DNA of 64,000 bases from Plantibacter sp. ME-Dv--P-122b (GCF_030209375.1 NZ_JARVSC010000003.1:248001-312000); one strand, 5' to 3'; positions 17,802 through 26,574 are shown, counted from the stretch's first letter. The notes: a model not told the origin generated them from the sequence alone. A program made the numbers and translations.

Positions 17802-19505
17802 ATGGACTTCGCATTCCTCGCCGTCGTCGCGGTGGTGACCATCGTCGCGGTGGCCCGCTTCGCGAACAAGCTGCGTGTGGCAGCCCCGCTCATCCTCGTC
17901 CTGGTCGGGCTCGCCCTCAGCTATCTGCCGTTCGTACCGGACGTCGTGGTCAAGCCGGAGTGGATCCTCGCCGGCGTGCTGCCCCCGCTCCTCTATTCGG
18001 CCGCCGTCAACGTGCCGCTGGTCGACTTCCGTCGCAACCTCAAGGCGATCTCCGGGCTCTCGGTCGTCCTCGTCGTGGTGTCGTCGGTCCTCATCGGCTG
18101 GATCCTGTCGACGATCCTCCCCGACCTGAGCCTTGCCGCCGGCATCGCCCTCGGCGCCGTCGTCAGTCCGACCGACGCGGTCGCCGCGACCTCCATCGGC
18201 AAGCGGCTGGGCATGCCGTCGCGCCTCGTGAGCGTCCTCGAAGGCGAGAGCCTCGTGAACGACGCCTCGGCACTCGTCCTCCTGCGCTCCGCGATCGCCG
18301 CGACCGCCGGCACGGTCTCCTTGTGGGGCGTCCTGGGCGACTTCGCCTACGCCGTGGCGCTCGCGATCGCGATCGGGATCGTCGTCGGGTTCATCACGGT
18401 CCGTGTCCGGTCCCGCCTGGGCGACCCGGTCCTGACGACGGTCATCTCCTTCGCCGTGCCGTTCATCGCGTATCTGCCTGCCGAGCACTTCCACGCCTCA
18501 GGCGTCCTGTCGGTCGTCGTCGCCGGACTCTACACCGGGCATCAGAGCGCGAAGTACTTCACCGCGCAGGACCGCATCAGCGAGCGCATCAACTGGCGGA
18601 CGACGCAGTTCCTCCTCGAGAACGGGGTGTTCCTGCTCATGGGGCTCGAGCTCGAGGCCATCGTCTCGCAGGTGGAGCAGGACGACCTCGGCATCTGGTC
18701 GTCGATCGGCCTCGGGTTGCTGACCGCCATCACCCTCATCGTCGTCCGCATCGTGTTCGTCGGCGTCCTCGTCTGGTCGTTGCGACGCGACGAACGGGAG
18801 GCGCTCGCCCGGCGTCCGCGACTCGACGCGGTCTCCGCCAGGCTCGAGGAACACGCGACCGAGGATCCGCGGTTCGCGAAGCGGAAGGCGGCCTTCTCGA
18901 GGTCGATCGCCCGTCGGAGCGCCGACCTGGACTTCCTGCAACGTGAAGGACTCGGGTGGCGGGGCGGCGCGGTGCTCGCCTGGGCGGGGATGCGTGGTGT
19001 CGTCACGATCGCCGCCGCGCAGTCGCTCCCGCTCGAGACCCCGTACCGCGCCGAGCTGGTGCTCATCGCGTTCACGGTCGCGATCGTCACCCTCCTGCTC
19101 CAGGGCGGTTCCCTCCCGCTCGTCATCCGGCTCACCCGGGTCGGCGGGACGGACGAGCAGGCGGCGATGGCCGAACTGGCCGGTCTCGTGGAGGAGATCT
19201 CGACCGTCGGTGTGGCCGCCCTCGACGACCCGCAGCTGCGCACGGACGGCGGGGAGCCGTTCGACACCGCGGTCGTCGACCGGGTGCGCACGGGCAGCCT
19301 CATCCGCGTCGAGTCGGCAGCGGAACGGACCGATGCCGGAGTCGGCCCGCACGAGCAGTTCCGGCAGCTCAGACGCCGAGTGCTCGACGCCGAACGCGAT
19401 GCACTCCTCGATGCGCGGGCGACCGGGAGCTACTCCTCCGAGGTGCTGGCGAAGGCGCAGCGGATGCTGGACGTCGAGGAGTCACGCCTCGACGGTGCCG
19501 GCTGA
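17802..19505 (+). CDS. CPA1-family Na+(K+)/H+ antiporter
   Basis: A 567-aa membrane protein: about twelve helices (residues 1-430) plus a cytosolic C-terminal tail of about 120 aa. The ion-binding motif appears as V-V-S-P-T-D-A-V-A-A-T near 122-132 and G-E-S-L-V-N-D-A-S-A near 146-155, with an R-G-V-V-T-I-A-A helix near 405-412, all typical of NhaP/NhaK-type CPA1 exchangers. It exchanges cytosolic Na+ or K+ for protons to control pH and salt. It appears to be a single-gene unit convergent with rsrA. Ion specificity cannot be read from sequence alone. Confidence 0.88.
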   Translation: MDFAFLAVVAVVTIVAVARFANKLRVAAPLILVLVGLALSYLPFVPDVVVKPEWILAGVLPPLLYSAAVNVPLVDFRRNLKAISGLSVVLVVVSSVLIGWILSTILPDLSLAAGIALGAVVSPTDAVAATSIGKRLGMPSRLVSVLEGESLVNDASALVLLRSAIAATAGTVSLWGVLGDFAYAVALAIAIGIVVGFITVRVRSRLGDPVLTTVISFAVPFIAYLPAEHFHASGVLSVVVAGLYTGHQSAKYFTAQDRISERINWRTTQFLLENGVFLLMGLELEAIVSQVEQDDLGIWSSIGLGLLTAITLIVVRIVFVGVLVWSLRRDEREALARRPRLDAVSARLEEHATEDPRFAKRKAAFSRSIARRSADLDFLQREGLGWRGGAVLAWAGMRGVVTIAAAQSLPLETPYRAELVLIAFTVAIVTLLLQGGSLPLVIRLTRVGGTDEQAAMAELAGLVEEISTVGVAALDDPQLRTDGGEPFDTAVVDRVRTGSLIRVESAAERTDAGVGPHEQFRQLRRRVLDAERDALLDARATGSYSSEVLAKAQRMLDVEESRLDGAG

Positions 19506-19521
19506 TGCGGTCGGTCCGCCG

Positions 19522-19773
19522 TCAGGCGCTCTCGTGCGTCGCCTGGGTGGCCCGCAGCGACGCCAGGACCTGGTTCTTCAGGTCTTCGGGTGCCGTCTCC
19601 TTGCACGCCCGCTGGACGGCCTCGGTGAGGGTCTGGGCGACGAGCGCCTCGTTCTGACACTCCGGGCAGTTCGCGAGGTGCTCGCGGATGTCGGCCGCTT
19701 CGGTCGTGCACACCTCGTGACGGAGGTACTCCTCGAGGTCCTTCTTGGCCTTGTCGCAGCCGCAGTCGCTCAT
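19522..19773 (-). CDS. rsrA: Zinc-binding anti-sigma factor RsrA
   Basis: An 83-aa ZAS-family anti-sigma factor. The redox-sensing zinc motif H-x3-C-x2-C is present (His32, Cys36, Cys39), with further cysteines at 4, 6 and 22. In Streptomyces and mycobacteria (RsrA/RshA) it holds SigR/SigH inactive. Disulfide formation under thiol stress expels zinc and releases the sigma factor. Its start overlaps the sigR stop by 4 nt, so the two are made together from the sigR promoter. Confidence 0.92.
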   Translation of the reverse strand: MSDCGCDKAKKDLEEYLRHEVCTTEAADIREHLANCPECQNEALVAQTLTEAVQRACKETAPEDLKNQVLASLRATQATHESA

Positions 19774-20459
19774 TTCTTGCTCCCCTGCTTCGTCACGGTG
19801 AACCCCCGGGACTCGGCGTAATCGGCCAACAGGTCGCGGAGGAGTCGTCGGCCACGGTGCAGACGACTCATCACGGTCCCGATGGGCGTTTTCATGATGT
19901 CGGCGATCTCCTGGTAAGCGAAGCCCTCCACGTCGGCGAGGTACACCGCGAGGCGGAAGTCCTCCGGGATGGCCTGCAACGCGTTCTTCACGTCGCTGTC
20001 CGGCAGGTGATCGATCGCTTCGGCCTCGGCAGAGCGGCTGGAGGTGGCGCTGATCGACTCGGCGCCGCCCAACTGCCAGTCCTCGAGGTCGTCGATGGTG
20101 CCCTGGTACGGCTCGCGCTGCTTCTTCCGATACGTATTGATGTACGTGTTCGTGAGGATGCGGTAGAGCCACGCCTTGAGGTTGGTGCCCTGTTCGAACT
20201 GCGCGAACGCGGCGAAGGCCTTCACGAACGTCTCCTGGACGAGGTCCTGAGCGTCCGACGGGTTCTTCGTCATGCGCATGGCAGCGCCGTACAACTGATC
20301 GATGAACGGCAGTGCCTGTGCTTCGAACAGTGATCGGGGGTCCGGCTCGGCCGGAAGGGCTTCTGGGTCGACGGAGGTCATCACCGGCAAGTCTACGGCC
20401 AGCGCCAGACGGCCGTGATCGGCCTCCGTCACCGGTCGTTCCAGTACCGCTGTGGACAT
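19770..20459 (-). CDS. sigR: ECF sigma factor SigR/SigH
   Basis: A 229-aa group-4 sigma factor. Region 2 lies at about 45-112 ([13 protein letters not shown] motif) and region 4 at about 155-210 ([23 protein letters not shown]). It directs the thiol-oxidative stress regulon and is controlled by RsrA encoded immediately downstream. ATG 20459 is chosen because an AGGAGG site sits 5 nt before it. An exact GGAAT-N18-GTT promoter precedes it, so it very probably autoregulates. An internal start at 20381 would drop 26 N-terminal residues; longer SigR isoforms are known in Streptomyces. Confidence 0.93.
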   Translation of the reverse strand: MSTAVLERPVTEADHGRLALAVDLPVMTSVDPEALPAEPDPRSLFEAQALPFIDQLYGAAMRMTKNPSDAQDLVQETFVKAFAAFAQFEQGTNLKAWLYRILTNTYINTYRKKQREPYQGTIDDLEDWQLGGAESISATSSRSAEAEAIDHLPDSDVKNALQAIPEDFRLAVYLADVEGFAYQEIADIMKTPIGTVMSRLHRGRRLLRDLLADYAESRGFTVTKQGSKK

Positions 20460-20488
20460 CCGCTCCTCCTTCTGCTCTCGACCCCGAC

Positions 20489-20494
20489 TACTGT
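20489..20494 (+). promoter_or_regulatory. aroA: Candidate -10 (TACTGT) of aroA
   Basis: TACTGT-N8-ATG would give an almost leaderless aroA mRNA. No ribosome binding site is visible before the aroA ATG. Confidence 0.4.
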
Positions 20495-20497
20495 TGG

Positions 20498-20523
20498 AAC
20501 CAATGTTGACCAATCCGTATTCC
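20498..20523 (-). promoter_or_regulatory. sigR: SigR-type autoregulatory promoter of sigR
   Basis: On the minus strand, GGAAT (20523-20519) and GTT (20500-20498) are separated by exactly 18 nt, matching the published SigR consensus GGAAT-N18-GTT. Transcription should begin near 20490, about 30 nt before the sigR ATG. The element spans the aroA start codon on the other strand. Confidence 0.8.
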
Positions 20524-21852
20524 GCACCAGATTTCGACGTGTACGGCGATGCCGAACCCGAGCACGACGACGCAGCCTGGCCGGCGCCCGTCGCGGGCGG
20601 CCCGGTCGATGCGACCGTCTCCCTCCCGGGCTCGAAGTCCCTCACGAACCGCGAGCTCGTCCTGGCCGCCCTGGCCGACGGCCCCTCCCTCCTGCGCGCC
20701 CCGCTCCACTCGATGGACAGCACCAACATGGTCGAGGCGCTGCGCGCACTCGGGACCACCATCGTCGAGCGACCGGCGTCGGGCGCGTTCGGCAAGGACT
20801 GGCTCGTCACGCCGGGCGAGCTGTTCGGCAGCACGACCGTCGAATGCGGGCTCGCCGGCACCGTCATGCGGTTCGTCCCGCCGCTGGCCGCCCTCGCCCT
20901 CGGGCCGACCGTCTTCGACGCCGACCCCTCGGCCAGGAACCGGCCGATGGCCACCATGATCGGCTCGCTCCAGGCGCTCGGCGTCGACATCAGCGACGAC
21001 GGCCGGAAGGCGCTCCCCTTCACGGTGCACGGCACGGGCACGGTCACGGGTGGCAAGCTCACGATCGACGCGTCGTCGTCGAGCCAGTTCGTGTCCGGCC
21101 TCCTGCTGGCCGCAACCCGCTTCGAGCAGGGCCTCCACCTCGTCCACGAGGGCGAGCGTCTGCCGAGCCTGCCGCACATCGAGATGACCATCGCGGCCCT
21201 CGCGGCCCGAGGGGTCACCGTCGAACAACCCGCCGTCGGTGAGTGGGTCGTCGCCCCCGGCACGATCGCCGCGCTCGACGTCGACCTCGAGCCCGACCTC
21301 TCCAACGCCGCACCGTTCCTCGCCGCGGCACTCGTCACCGGTGGAAGCGTCACGCTCCGCGGCTGGCCCACCTCCACCACCCAGGTCGGTGCCGACCTGG
21401 CGGACCTCCTGCCCCGCTTCGGCGCGACGGTCACCCTCGACGGCGACCGCCTCACCGTCACCGGCGGCGAGCGGATCACCGCGGTCGACCTCGACCTGAC
21501 CACCGGCGGCGAGCTCGCGCCCGCCCTCACCGCGCTCGCGGCCCTCGCCGACGGACCGTCGACCATCACGGGCATCGGACACATCCGTCACCACGAGACC
21601 GACCGCCTCGCGGCGCTCGCGACGGAGATCAACAAGCTCGGTGGCGCCGTCACGGAGCTGCCGGACGGTCTCCGCATCGAGCCGCGCCCCCTCCACGGCG
21701 GCGAGTGGTCGAGCTACCACGACCACCGTATGGCGACCACGGGGGCGATCCTCGGTCTCGTCGTGCCAGGGGTCACCATCGAGAACGTCGCCACGACCGC
21801 CAAGACGCTCCCGCAGTTCACCGAACTGTGGCACGCGATGCTCGGGGCCTGA
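20503..21852 (+). CDS. aroA: 3-phosphoshikimate 1-carboxyvinyltransferase (EPSP synthase)
   Basis: A 449-aa shikimate-pathway enzyme that joins PEP to shikimate-3-phosphate. Motifs seen: P-G-S-K-S-L-T-N-R (substrate-binding Lys/Ser, about residues 44-52), the G-L-A-G-T-V-M-R-F loop near 120 and [11 protein letters not shown] near 365. Family length is normal. An N-terminal extension of about 35 acidic residues precedes the domain. It is divergent from sigR with only 43 nt between the start codons, and rsgA follows 4 nt after its stop. The same aroA-rsgA pair next to sigH occurs in M. tuberculosis. Confidence 0.93.
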   Translation: MLTNPYSAPDFDVYGDAEPEHDDAAWPAPVAGGPVDATVSLPGSKSLTNRELVLAALADGPSLLRAPLHSMDSTNMVEALRALGTTIVERPASGAFGKDWLVTPGELFGSTTVECGLAGTVMRFVPPLAALALGPTVFDADPSARNRPMATMIGSLQALGVDISDDGRKALPFTVHGTGTVTGGKLTIDASSSSQFVSGLLLAATRFEQGLHLVHEGERLPSLPHIEMTIAALAARGVTVEQPAVGEWVVAPGTIAALDVDLEPDLSNAAPFLAAALVTGGSVTLRGWPTSTTQVGADLADLLPRFGATVTLDGDRLTVTGGERITAVDLDLTTGGELAPALTALAALADGPSTITGIGHIRHHETDRLAALATEINKLGGAVTELPDGLRIEPRPLHGGEWSSYHDHRMATTGAILGLVVPGVTIENVATTAKTLPQFTELWHAMLGA

Positions 21853-21856
21853 TCCG

Positions 21857-22921
21857 ATGAGCTGGTGGAACGACGACGAGGACGACGACGACCGACTCGA
21901 ACTCGACGAGTCGAGCATCCGGATGCGGCCGAACCCGAAGGCGAACCGCCCACGGACGAAGACACGGCCCGAGCACCTCGATGCACTGACCGCCCGAGTC
22001 CTCGCGGTCGACCGCGGTCGGTACACGGTGCTCCTCGACGAGGGCACGCCCGAGGAGCGCGTCCTGACGTCGACCCGCGCTCGTGAACTCCGCAAGCAGC
22101 CCATCGTGACCGGCGACCGGGTGGACGTCGTCGGCGACACCTCCGGTGCCGAGGGCACGCTGTCGCGCATCGTGCGGATCGTGCCGCGCACCACGTTGCT
22201 CCGCCGCAGTGGCGACGACACCGACGCCATGGAGCGTGTCGTCGTCGCCAACGCGGACCAGATGCTCATCGTCGTGGCTGCGGCGAACCCCGAACCACGG
22301 GCCCGACTCGTCGACCGCTACCTCGTCGCCGCCTACGACGCGGGGATCACCCCGATCCTCTGCATCACGAAGACGGACCTCCAGGACCCCGACGAGTTCC
22401 TCGCGAACTTCGCCGGGCTCGGCCTGCGCGTGTTCCGCAGCCGGGAGGACGACGTCCCCCTCGCCGAGATCACCGAGGCCCTCATCGGCCACGACACGGT
22501 CTTCGTGGGCCACTCGGGCGTCGGCAAGTCCACCCTCGTCAACGCCCTCGTCCCGACCGCAGAGCGCGCCACCGGGCACGTGAACGTCGTCACCGGTCGA
22601 GGCCGCCACACCTCCTCGTCGACCGTCTCCCTGCGCATCGAGGCTCCCGGAGGGTCCGGATGGGCCATCGACACCCCGGGCGTCCGCTCGTTCGGCCTCG
22701 GACACGTCGACACCGCCAACATCCTGAAGTCGTTCACCGACCTCGCCGAGATCGCGCTCGAGTGCCCGCGTGGCTGCACCCATCTGCCCGACGCCCCCGA
22801 CTGCGCGATCATCGAGGCCGTCGCCGAGGGACGCCTCGGCGAGAACGGCCCGGCACGCCTCGACTCGCTCCAACGGCTGCTGGGAACCTTCGCGACGATC
22901 AAAGCAGACCAGTACTCCTGA
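21857..22921 (+). CDS. rsgA: Ribosome small-subunit-dependent GTPase RsgA
   Basis: A 354-aa circularly permuted GTPase that helps mature the 30S subunit and checks the decoding centre. An acidic N-terminus (D/E run, residues 5-14) precedes an OB-fold (about 40-120). The permuted G-domain follows in order G4 (T-K-T-D), G1 (G-H-S-G-V-G-K-S-T), G3 (D-T-P-G). The C-terminal zinc motif is C-P-R-G-C-T-H with a later C. It is probably translated from the aroA mRNA (4-nt gap). Confidence 0.93.
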   Translation: MSWWNDDEDDDDRLELDESSIRMRPNPKANRPRTKTRPEHLDALTARVLAVDRGRYTVLLDEGTPEERVLTSTRARELRKQPIVTGDRVDVVGDTSGAEGTLSRIVRIVPRTTLLRRSGDDTDAMERVVVANADQMLIVVAAANPEPRARLVDRYLVAAYDAGITPILCITKTDLQDPDEFLANFAGLGLRVFRSREDDVPLAEITEALIGHDTVFVGHSGVGKSTLVNALVPTAERATGHVNVVTGRGRHTSSSTVSLRIEAPGGSGWAIDTPGVRSFGLGHVDTANILKSFTDLAEIALECPRGCTHLPDAPDCAIIEAVAEGRLGENGPARLDSLQRLLGTFATIKADQYS

Positions 22922-22922
22922 C

Positions 22923-22928
22923 TAGGCT
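22923..22928 (+). promoter_or_regulatory. bcp: -10 (TAGGCT) of leaderless bcp
   Basis: TAGGCT-N6-ATG right after the rsgA stop, giving bcp its own promoter. Confidence 0.55.
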
Positions 22929-22934
22929 TGGGGC

Positions 22935-23414
22935 ATGCCTGAAGCACTCCGTCTGTCCGCCGGCGACCCGGCCCCCGCGTTCACCCTCACCGATCAGGAC
23001 GGCGCCAGCGTGTCCCTGTCCGACTTCGCCGGACGACGGGTGATCCTCTACTTCTACCCCGCGGCGATGACGCCCGGCTGCACCACCCAGGCGTGCGACT
23101 TCCGCGACAACCTCGCATCGCTCGGCGGTGCCGGGTACGTCGTGCTCGGCGTCTCGAAGGACTCCGTCGAGAAGCTCAAGGCCTTCCAGGAGGAGGACGG
23201 GCTCACGTTCCCGCTCCTCAGCGACCCGGAGCTGACGGTCCACCAGGCGTACGGAGCCTACGGTGAGAAGAACTCCTACGGACGCATCGTCACGGGCGTC
23301 CTCCGCTCGACGTTCGTCATCGACGAGACCGGTACGATCACCCTCGCCCGGTACAACGTCAAGGCCACCGGCCACGTGAAGAGCCTCCGGAAGGTCCTCG
23401 GCCTCGACGCCTGA
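22935..23414 (+). CDS. bcp: Thioredoxin-dependent peroxiredoxin Bcp/PrxQ
   Basis: A 159-aa peroxiredoxin that reduces H2O2 and organic peroxides. The active site T-P-G-C-T-T-Q-A-C gives the peroxidatic Cys49 and the resolving Cys54, five residues apart as in atypical 2-Cys PrxQ enzymes. It lies close to sigR/rsrA and whiB1, consistent with a thiol-redox neighbourhood. A TAGGCT box 6 nt before the ATG suggests a separate leaderless transcript. It is convergent with the next gene. Confidence 0.93.
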   Translation: MPEALRLSAGDPAPAFTLTDQDGASVSLSDFAGRRVILYFYPAAMTPGCTTQACDFRDNLASLGGAGYVVLGVSKDSVEKLKAFQEEDGLTFPLLSDPELTVHQAYGAYGEKNSYGRIVTGVLRSTFVIDETGTITLARYNVKATGHVKSLRKVLGLDA

Positions 23415-23452
23415 CGCCTCGCGGCCGGGCCCTCACGCCCGACCCGTCGTGC

Positions 23453-23887
23453 TCAGATCTCGCGTCGGGTCACGGCGGCGACCGCCGGCGTGAACAGGAG
23501 CCCGAGGACGGCCAGCGACGGCAGCAGCAGGAACCACCCGATCGCGGGTTGCGCGAAGACCCCCTGGAACGCGCCGACGGCGACGGCGATCTGCACGAGC
23601 TGCCAGGTGACCGCTCCCCCGCGGATCCAGCTCCGTCCGCGGATCGCGCCGACGGCGAGCGCCGTGACGAACGCCGTGGCGATGAGCAGGATGACGAAGA
23701 TCGCCAGCGCGCTCGTGAACGAGGCCGGCGTCGCCGCGACCAGCTCGAAGAGGAACCAGGCCGAGAGCGCGATCATGAGCAGCGCCTCGGCGACGAGCAG
23801 CACGATGAAGGCCAGCACCGCCGGACGACGACGCTCCCGTGGGTTCGGAGCGGAGGCGGCGTTTCGATCGGTACTCACAGGGTTCAC
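23453..23887 (-). CDS. Small four-helix membrane protein, unknown function
   Basis: A 144-aa protein with an Arg/Pro-rich cytosolic N-terminus (residues 1-22) and four hydrophobic helices (about 24-48, 55-78, 90-110, 117-138). It ends in a short charged tail. I recognise no catalytic motif; such small integral proteins are common in Microbacteriaceae. GTG 23887 is used, and a second GTG four codons later is equally possible. It is divergent from whiB1 across an AT-rich gap. Confidence 0.6.
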   Translation of the reverse strand: MNPVSTDRNAASAPNPRERRRPAVLAFIVLLVAEALLMIALSAWFLFELVAATPASFTSALAIFVILLIATAFVTALAVGAIRGRSWIRGGAVTWQLVQIAVAVGAFQGVFAQPAIGWFLLLPSLAVLGLLFTPAVAAVTRREI

Positions 23888-23893
23888 CCAAAC

Positions 23894-23922
23894 TTGACTA
23901 TTGATTTGCTCTTACCGATATG
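23894..23922 (+). promoter_or_regulatory. whiB1: Candidate whiB1 promoter
   Basis: TTGACT (23894-23899), 17 nt, GATATG (23917-23922) fit a housekeeping sigma promoter. It would give a leader of about 140 nt before whiB1. Confidence 0.4.
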
Positions 23923-24071
23923 AAACCATGTTTGAGGCCGACATGAGGTCCACGAGGGTGTGGACAGATCCCGAATCCCGGACGATCATCCCCCTCGCAT
24001 TTCGGCTTTCGCTTCCCGAGACCCCTCACTCGGTTGAAGAAATCTCACCATGCAATAAAAGGAGCTCCCCT

Positions 24072-24320
24072 ATGGATTGGCGCGATAAAGCTGCCTGCCT
24101 GACTGTCGACCCGGAATTGTTCTTCCCGGTCGGGAACACCGGTCCGGCGGTCGATCAGATCGACAAGGCGAAGGCCGTGTGCGCCACCTGCAGTGTCACG
24201 GAGCTGTGCCTCCAGTACGCGCTCGAGACCGGCCAGGACTCCGGCGTCTGGGGCGGCCTCAGCGAAGACGAGCGTCGCGCCCTCAAGCGTCGCGCGGCTC
24301 GCGCCCGCCGCGCCTCCTAG
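24072..24320 (+). CDS. whiB1: WhiB1-type iron-sulfur regulator
   Basis: An 82-aa WhiB protein very close to WhiB1/WblE. It starts M-D-W-R-D-K-A-A-C, has the four cluster cysteines at 9, 37, 40 and 46, the G-V-W-G-G turn at 58-62 and a basic Arg-rich DNA-binding tail. WhiB1 binds a [4Fe-4S] cluster that reacts with nitric oxide and partners the housekeeping sigma factor. The AAAGGAG site at 24059-24065 fixes the start. The frame is open for about 56 more codons upstream, but homologues begin here. It is convergent with pdtaS, the same pairing as Rv3219/Rv3220c. Confidence 0.94.
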   Translation: MDWRDKAACLTVDPELFFPVGNTGPAVDQIDKAKAVCATCSVTELCLQYALETGQDSGVWGGLSEDERRALKRRAARARRAS

Positions 24321-24327
24321 TCGCAGA

Positions 24328-24364
24328 CGAGAACCCCGGGTGCCGAACGGCCCCGGGGTTCTCG
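24328..24364. terminator. Bidirectional terminator between whiB1 and pdtaS
   Basis: A 13-bp perfect stem (24328-24340 with 24352-24364) around an 11-nt loop, 8 nt after the whiB1 stop. Confidence 0.75.
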
Positions 24365-24397
24365 CATGTCTCCGTCCGTTCGCGACGGACCAGGACC

Positions 24398-25897
24398 TCA
24401 GCTCTTGGCGACCCATCGCATCGGGATCGCGATCGTGACCTCGGTCCCGCTCCCCATGAGCGTGTGCCAGTCGATCGTCCCGCCCAGTTCACCCTGGATG
24501 AGCGTCCGCACGATCTGGGTGCCGAGACCGGACCCGACCTTCCCCTCCGGAAGCCCCACGCCGTTGTCGCGGACCTGCACGCTCAGCAGCTCGTCCGTCC
24601 GGTCGGCCGTGATCTCGACGTCGCCGTCGCGGCCGTTGAGCCCGTGCTCCACCGCGTTGGTGACGAGTTCGGTGAGCGCGAGGGCGAGTGGCGTCGCGTA
24701 CTCGCTCGGGAGCACGCCGAAGGAGCCGGAGGACTTCGGGCGGACCGTGGTGTTGTGCGAGCTCGCCACTTCGGCGATGAGCAGGAGCACGCGCTCGAAG
24801 ACCTCGTCGAAGTCGACGTTCTGATTGAGCCCCTCGGACAGCGTGTCGTGCACGACCGCGATGGCGGCCACGCGCCGCATGGCCTGCGTGAGGGCGTCGT
24901 GGGCGTCCTCCGAGTGCGTCCGCCTGGCCTGGATCCGCAGGAGCGATGCGACGGTCTGGAGGTTGTTCTTCACCCGGTGGTGGATCTCGCGGATCGTCGC
25001 GTCCTTGGTGATGAGTTCCTGCTCCTGGTGACGCAGTTCGCTGACGTCGCGGCAGAGCACGATCGCGCCCACCCGCTCACCCCGGCTCCGCAACGGGATC
25101 GCCCGGAGGGAGACCGTCACGCCCTTGTCCTCGATGTCGGTCCGCCAAGGCGCCCGACCGGTGACGACGAGTGGCAGCGATTCGTCGACGGTGACGGTCC
25201 CCGTCCCGGAGAGCAGATGGGTCGTGACGTCCGCGAGCGACTCGCCCTCGAGTTCCTCGGCGAATCCGATCCGGTTGAAGGCCGAGAGCGCGTTGGGGCT
25301 GGCGAAGGTGACGGTGCCGTCGACATCGAGACGGATCAGGCCGTCGCTCGCGCGCGGCGCGCCCCGGCGTGGTCCGGTCGGCGCTCCGAGATCGGGGAAG
25401 TCGCCCACCGCGATCATCTCGAACAGGTCGCTCGCGCAGTCGTTGAAGGTGAGTTCCTGCCGGCTCGGCGTCCGAGCCTCACCGAGATTGGTATGACGCG
25501 TGATGACCGCGATCGGTCCGTCGGCATTGGTCGTCTCGGTCGGCGATATCCGCCGGGCGACGGGCACGGCACGAACCCTGGTCGGGGTCTCCTCATACCA
25601 ATCCGGCGCGGACGACTCGATGATCCGTCCGCTCTCGAAACAGTCCGTGACCTGCTTGCGCCATTCCTGTTTGATGGATTGACCGACGAAGTCGCGATAG
25701 AAGAGCGTCGCGGCACTCGACGGACGCGAATGCGCGACCGCTATGAAACTGCCGGAATCCGTCGGCACCCAGATGACGATATCGGCGAACGCCAGATCCG
25801 CGAGGAGTTGGCTGTCCGCGAGCAGCATGTGCAGCCACTCCACGTCGGCTGCACTGGAGCGGCCCTGGGCGAGAACGAGATCACTGAGCGTCGACAC
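24398..25897 (-). CDS. pdtaS: PdtaS-type cytosolic sensor histidine kinase
   Basis: A 499-aa soluble kinase. An N-terminal GAF-like sensor (about 1-140), a PAS domain (about 185-290), a HisKA_2 dimerisation domain with E-I-H-H-R-V-K-N-N-L-Q (phospho-His at 306/307) and a C-terminal ATPase domain (E-L-V-T-N-A-V-E-H N-box, G-S-G-L-G-T-Q-I-V G-box). In mycobacteria PdtaS phosphorylates the RNA-binding antiterminator PdtaR and responds to copper/NO; the partner is not in this window. There is no membrane helix. It begins with GTG 25897, exactly 6 nt after a TAGACT hexamer, so it is likely leaderless. Confidence 0.9.
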   Translation of the reverse strand: MSTLSDLVLAQGRSSAADVEWLHMLLADSQLLADLAFADIVIWVPTDSGSFIAVAHSRPSSAATLFYRDFVGQSIKQEWRKQVTDCFESGRIIESSAPDWYEETPTRVRAVPVARRISPTETTNADGPIAVITRHTNLGEARTPSRQELTFNDCASDLFEMIAVGDFPDLGAPTGPRRGAPRASDGLIRLDVDGTVTFASPNALSAFNRIGFAEELEGESLADVTTHLLSGTGTVTVDESLPLVVTGRAPWRTDIEDKGVTVSLRAIPLRSRGERVGAIVLCRDVSELRHQEQELITKDATIREIHHRVKNNLQTVASLLRIQARRTHSEDAHDALTQAMRRVAAIAVVHDTLSEGLNQNVDFDEVFERVLLLIAEVASSHNTTVRPKSSGSFGVLPSEYATPLALALTELVTNAVEHGLNGRDGDVEITADRTDELLSVQVRDNGVGLPEGKVGSGLGTQIVRTLIQGELGGTIDWHTLMGSGTEVTIAIPMRWVAKS

Positions 25898-25903
25898 CGT
25901 TCC

Positions 25904-25909
25904 AGTCTA
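25904..25909 (-). promoter_or_regulatory. pdtaS: -10 (TAGACT) of leaderless pdtaS
   Basis: TAGACT-N6-GTG on the minus strand. Confidence 0.55.
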
Positions 25910-25978
25910 GGCTCGGCAGGCCGACACCGAGCGCGCCGCACGTGCCCTCCACGACCGCTGGGAGGCCGGGCCTGGAAT

Positions 25979-26024
25979 GATGACGGCGCCCAGCGGCCCG
26001 TGTGGGCCACTGGGCGCCGTCATC
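25979..26024 (-). terminator. lsr2: Terminator hairpin after lsr2
   Basis: A 15-bp perfect outer stem, one C-A mismatch, a 5-bp inner stem and a GTGT loop, 13 nt downstream of the lsr2 stop. Confidence 0.75.
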
Positions 26025-26036
26025 GGACGCGCCTCG

Positions 26037-26372
26037 TCAGTTCGCTGCGCGGTAGGCGTCCTGCACCGCCTGGGGGATGCGTCCGCGCGACGACACGGCG
26101 TGTCCGTTCTTCGCCGCCCACTCACGGATCGCGGCGAGGTTCTCGGCGCTGTTGCGAGTGCTGGTGCTCGAGGTGCGGCGCCCCCGCTTGACCGGGCGTC
26201 CGGCTCCGATGTAAGGCTTCAGCGACTCGCGCAGGTTCTTCGCATTGTCCGCACCGAGATCGATCTCGTATTCGGTTCCATCGATCGCGAACCGTACGGT
26301 CTCGCCTGCACCGGAAGCGAGTTCGCTGCCGTCCAGATCGTCGATGTATGTGGTGATGACTTTCTGAGCCAT
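26037..26372 (-). CDS. lsr2: Lsr2 nucleoid-associated protein
   Basis: A 111-aa histone-like protein. The N-terminal oligomerisation domain (about 1-60) starts M-A-Q-K-V-I-T-T-Y-I-D-D-L-D-G. A Ser/Thr/Arg linker follows, then the C-terminal DNA-binding domain (about 75-111) with I-R-E-W-A-A-K-N-G-H and the AT-hook-like R-G-R-I-P motif. Lsr2 coats AT-rich DNA, bridges it and silences acquired genes in Actinobacteria. A strong AGGAGG site is 7 nt before the ATG. The upstream region is markedly AT-rich and could be an Lsr2 target. Confidence 0.95.
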   Translation of the reverse strand: MAQKVITTYIDDLDGSELASGAGETVRFAIDGTEYEIDLGADNAKNLRESLKPYIGAGRPVKRGRRTSSTSTRNSAENLAAIREWAAKNGHAVSSRGRIPQAVQDAYRAAN

Positions 26373-26574
26373 GGGGGTCCTCCTGAAGATATCCGTGGTG
26401 AGTCCGACGGTTATCCGATCATATCGAACACTCCCAAGCGAATCCGAATACCGACACGATACCGGAGTAATTCATCACCCAATGGATAGCGACGAGTCGG
26501 AGAAGAATGCAGATGCATATATCGGTGAGCGAATGCAAATTCGGTTGATCAACCAATTGTATTGAGTGACTTCA
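26373..26574. other. AT-rich intergenic region upstream of lsr2
   Basis: This 202-bp gap is visibly richer in A and T than its surroundings. It holds a 12-bp palindrome GGTTGATCAACC at 26543-26554 and a TATGAT-like -10 for lsr2 on the minus strand near 26420. I see no gene. It also separates lsr2 from the CpaE-like gene upstream. Confidence 0.5.

Noticed and set aside
14807-17893. Long minus-strand open frame of about 1000 codons opposite kgd
   Set aside because: It mirrors kgd codon by codon in very high-GC DNA, resembles no family and overlaps an unmistakable gene.
23901-24071. N-terminal extension of WhiB1 in the open upstream frame
   Set aside because: WhiB1 proteins begin at M-D-W-R, and a strong AAAGGAG site lies right before that ATG.
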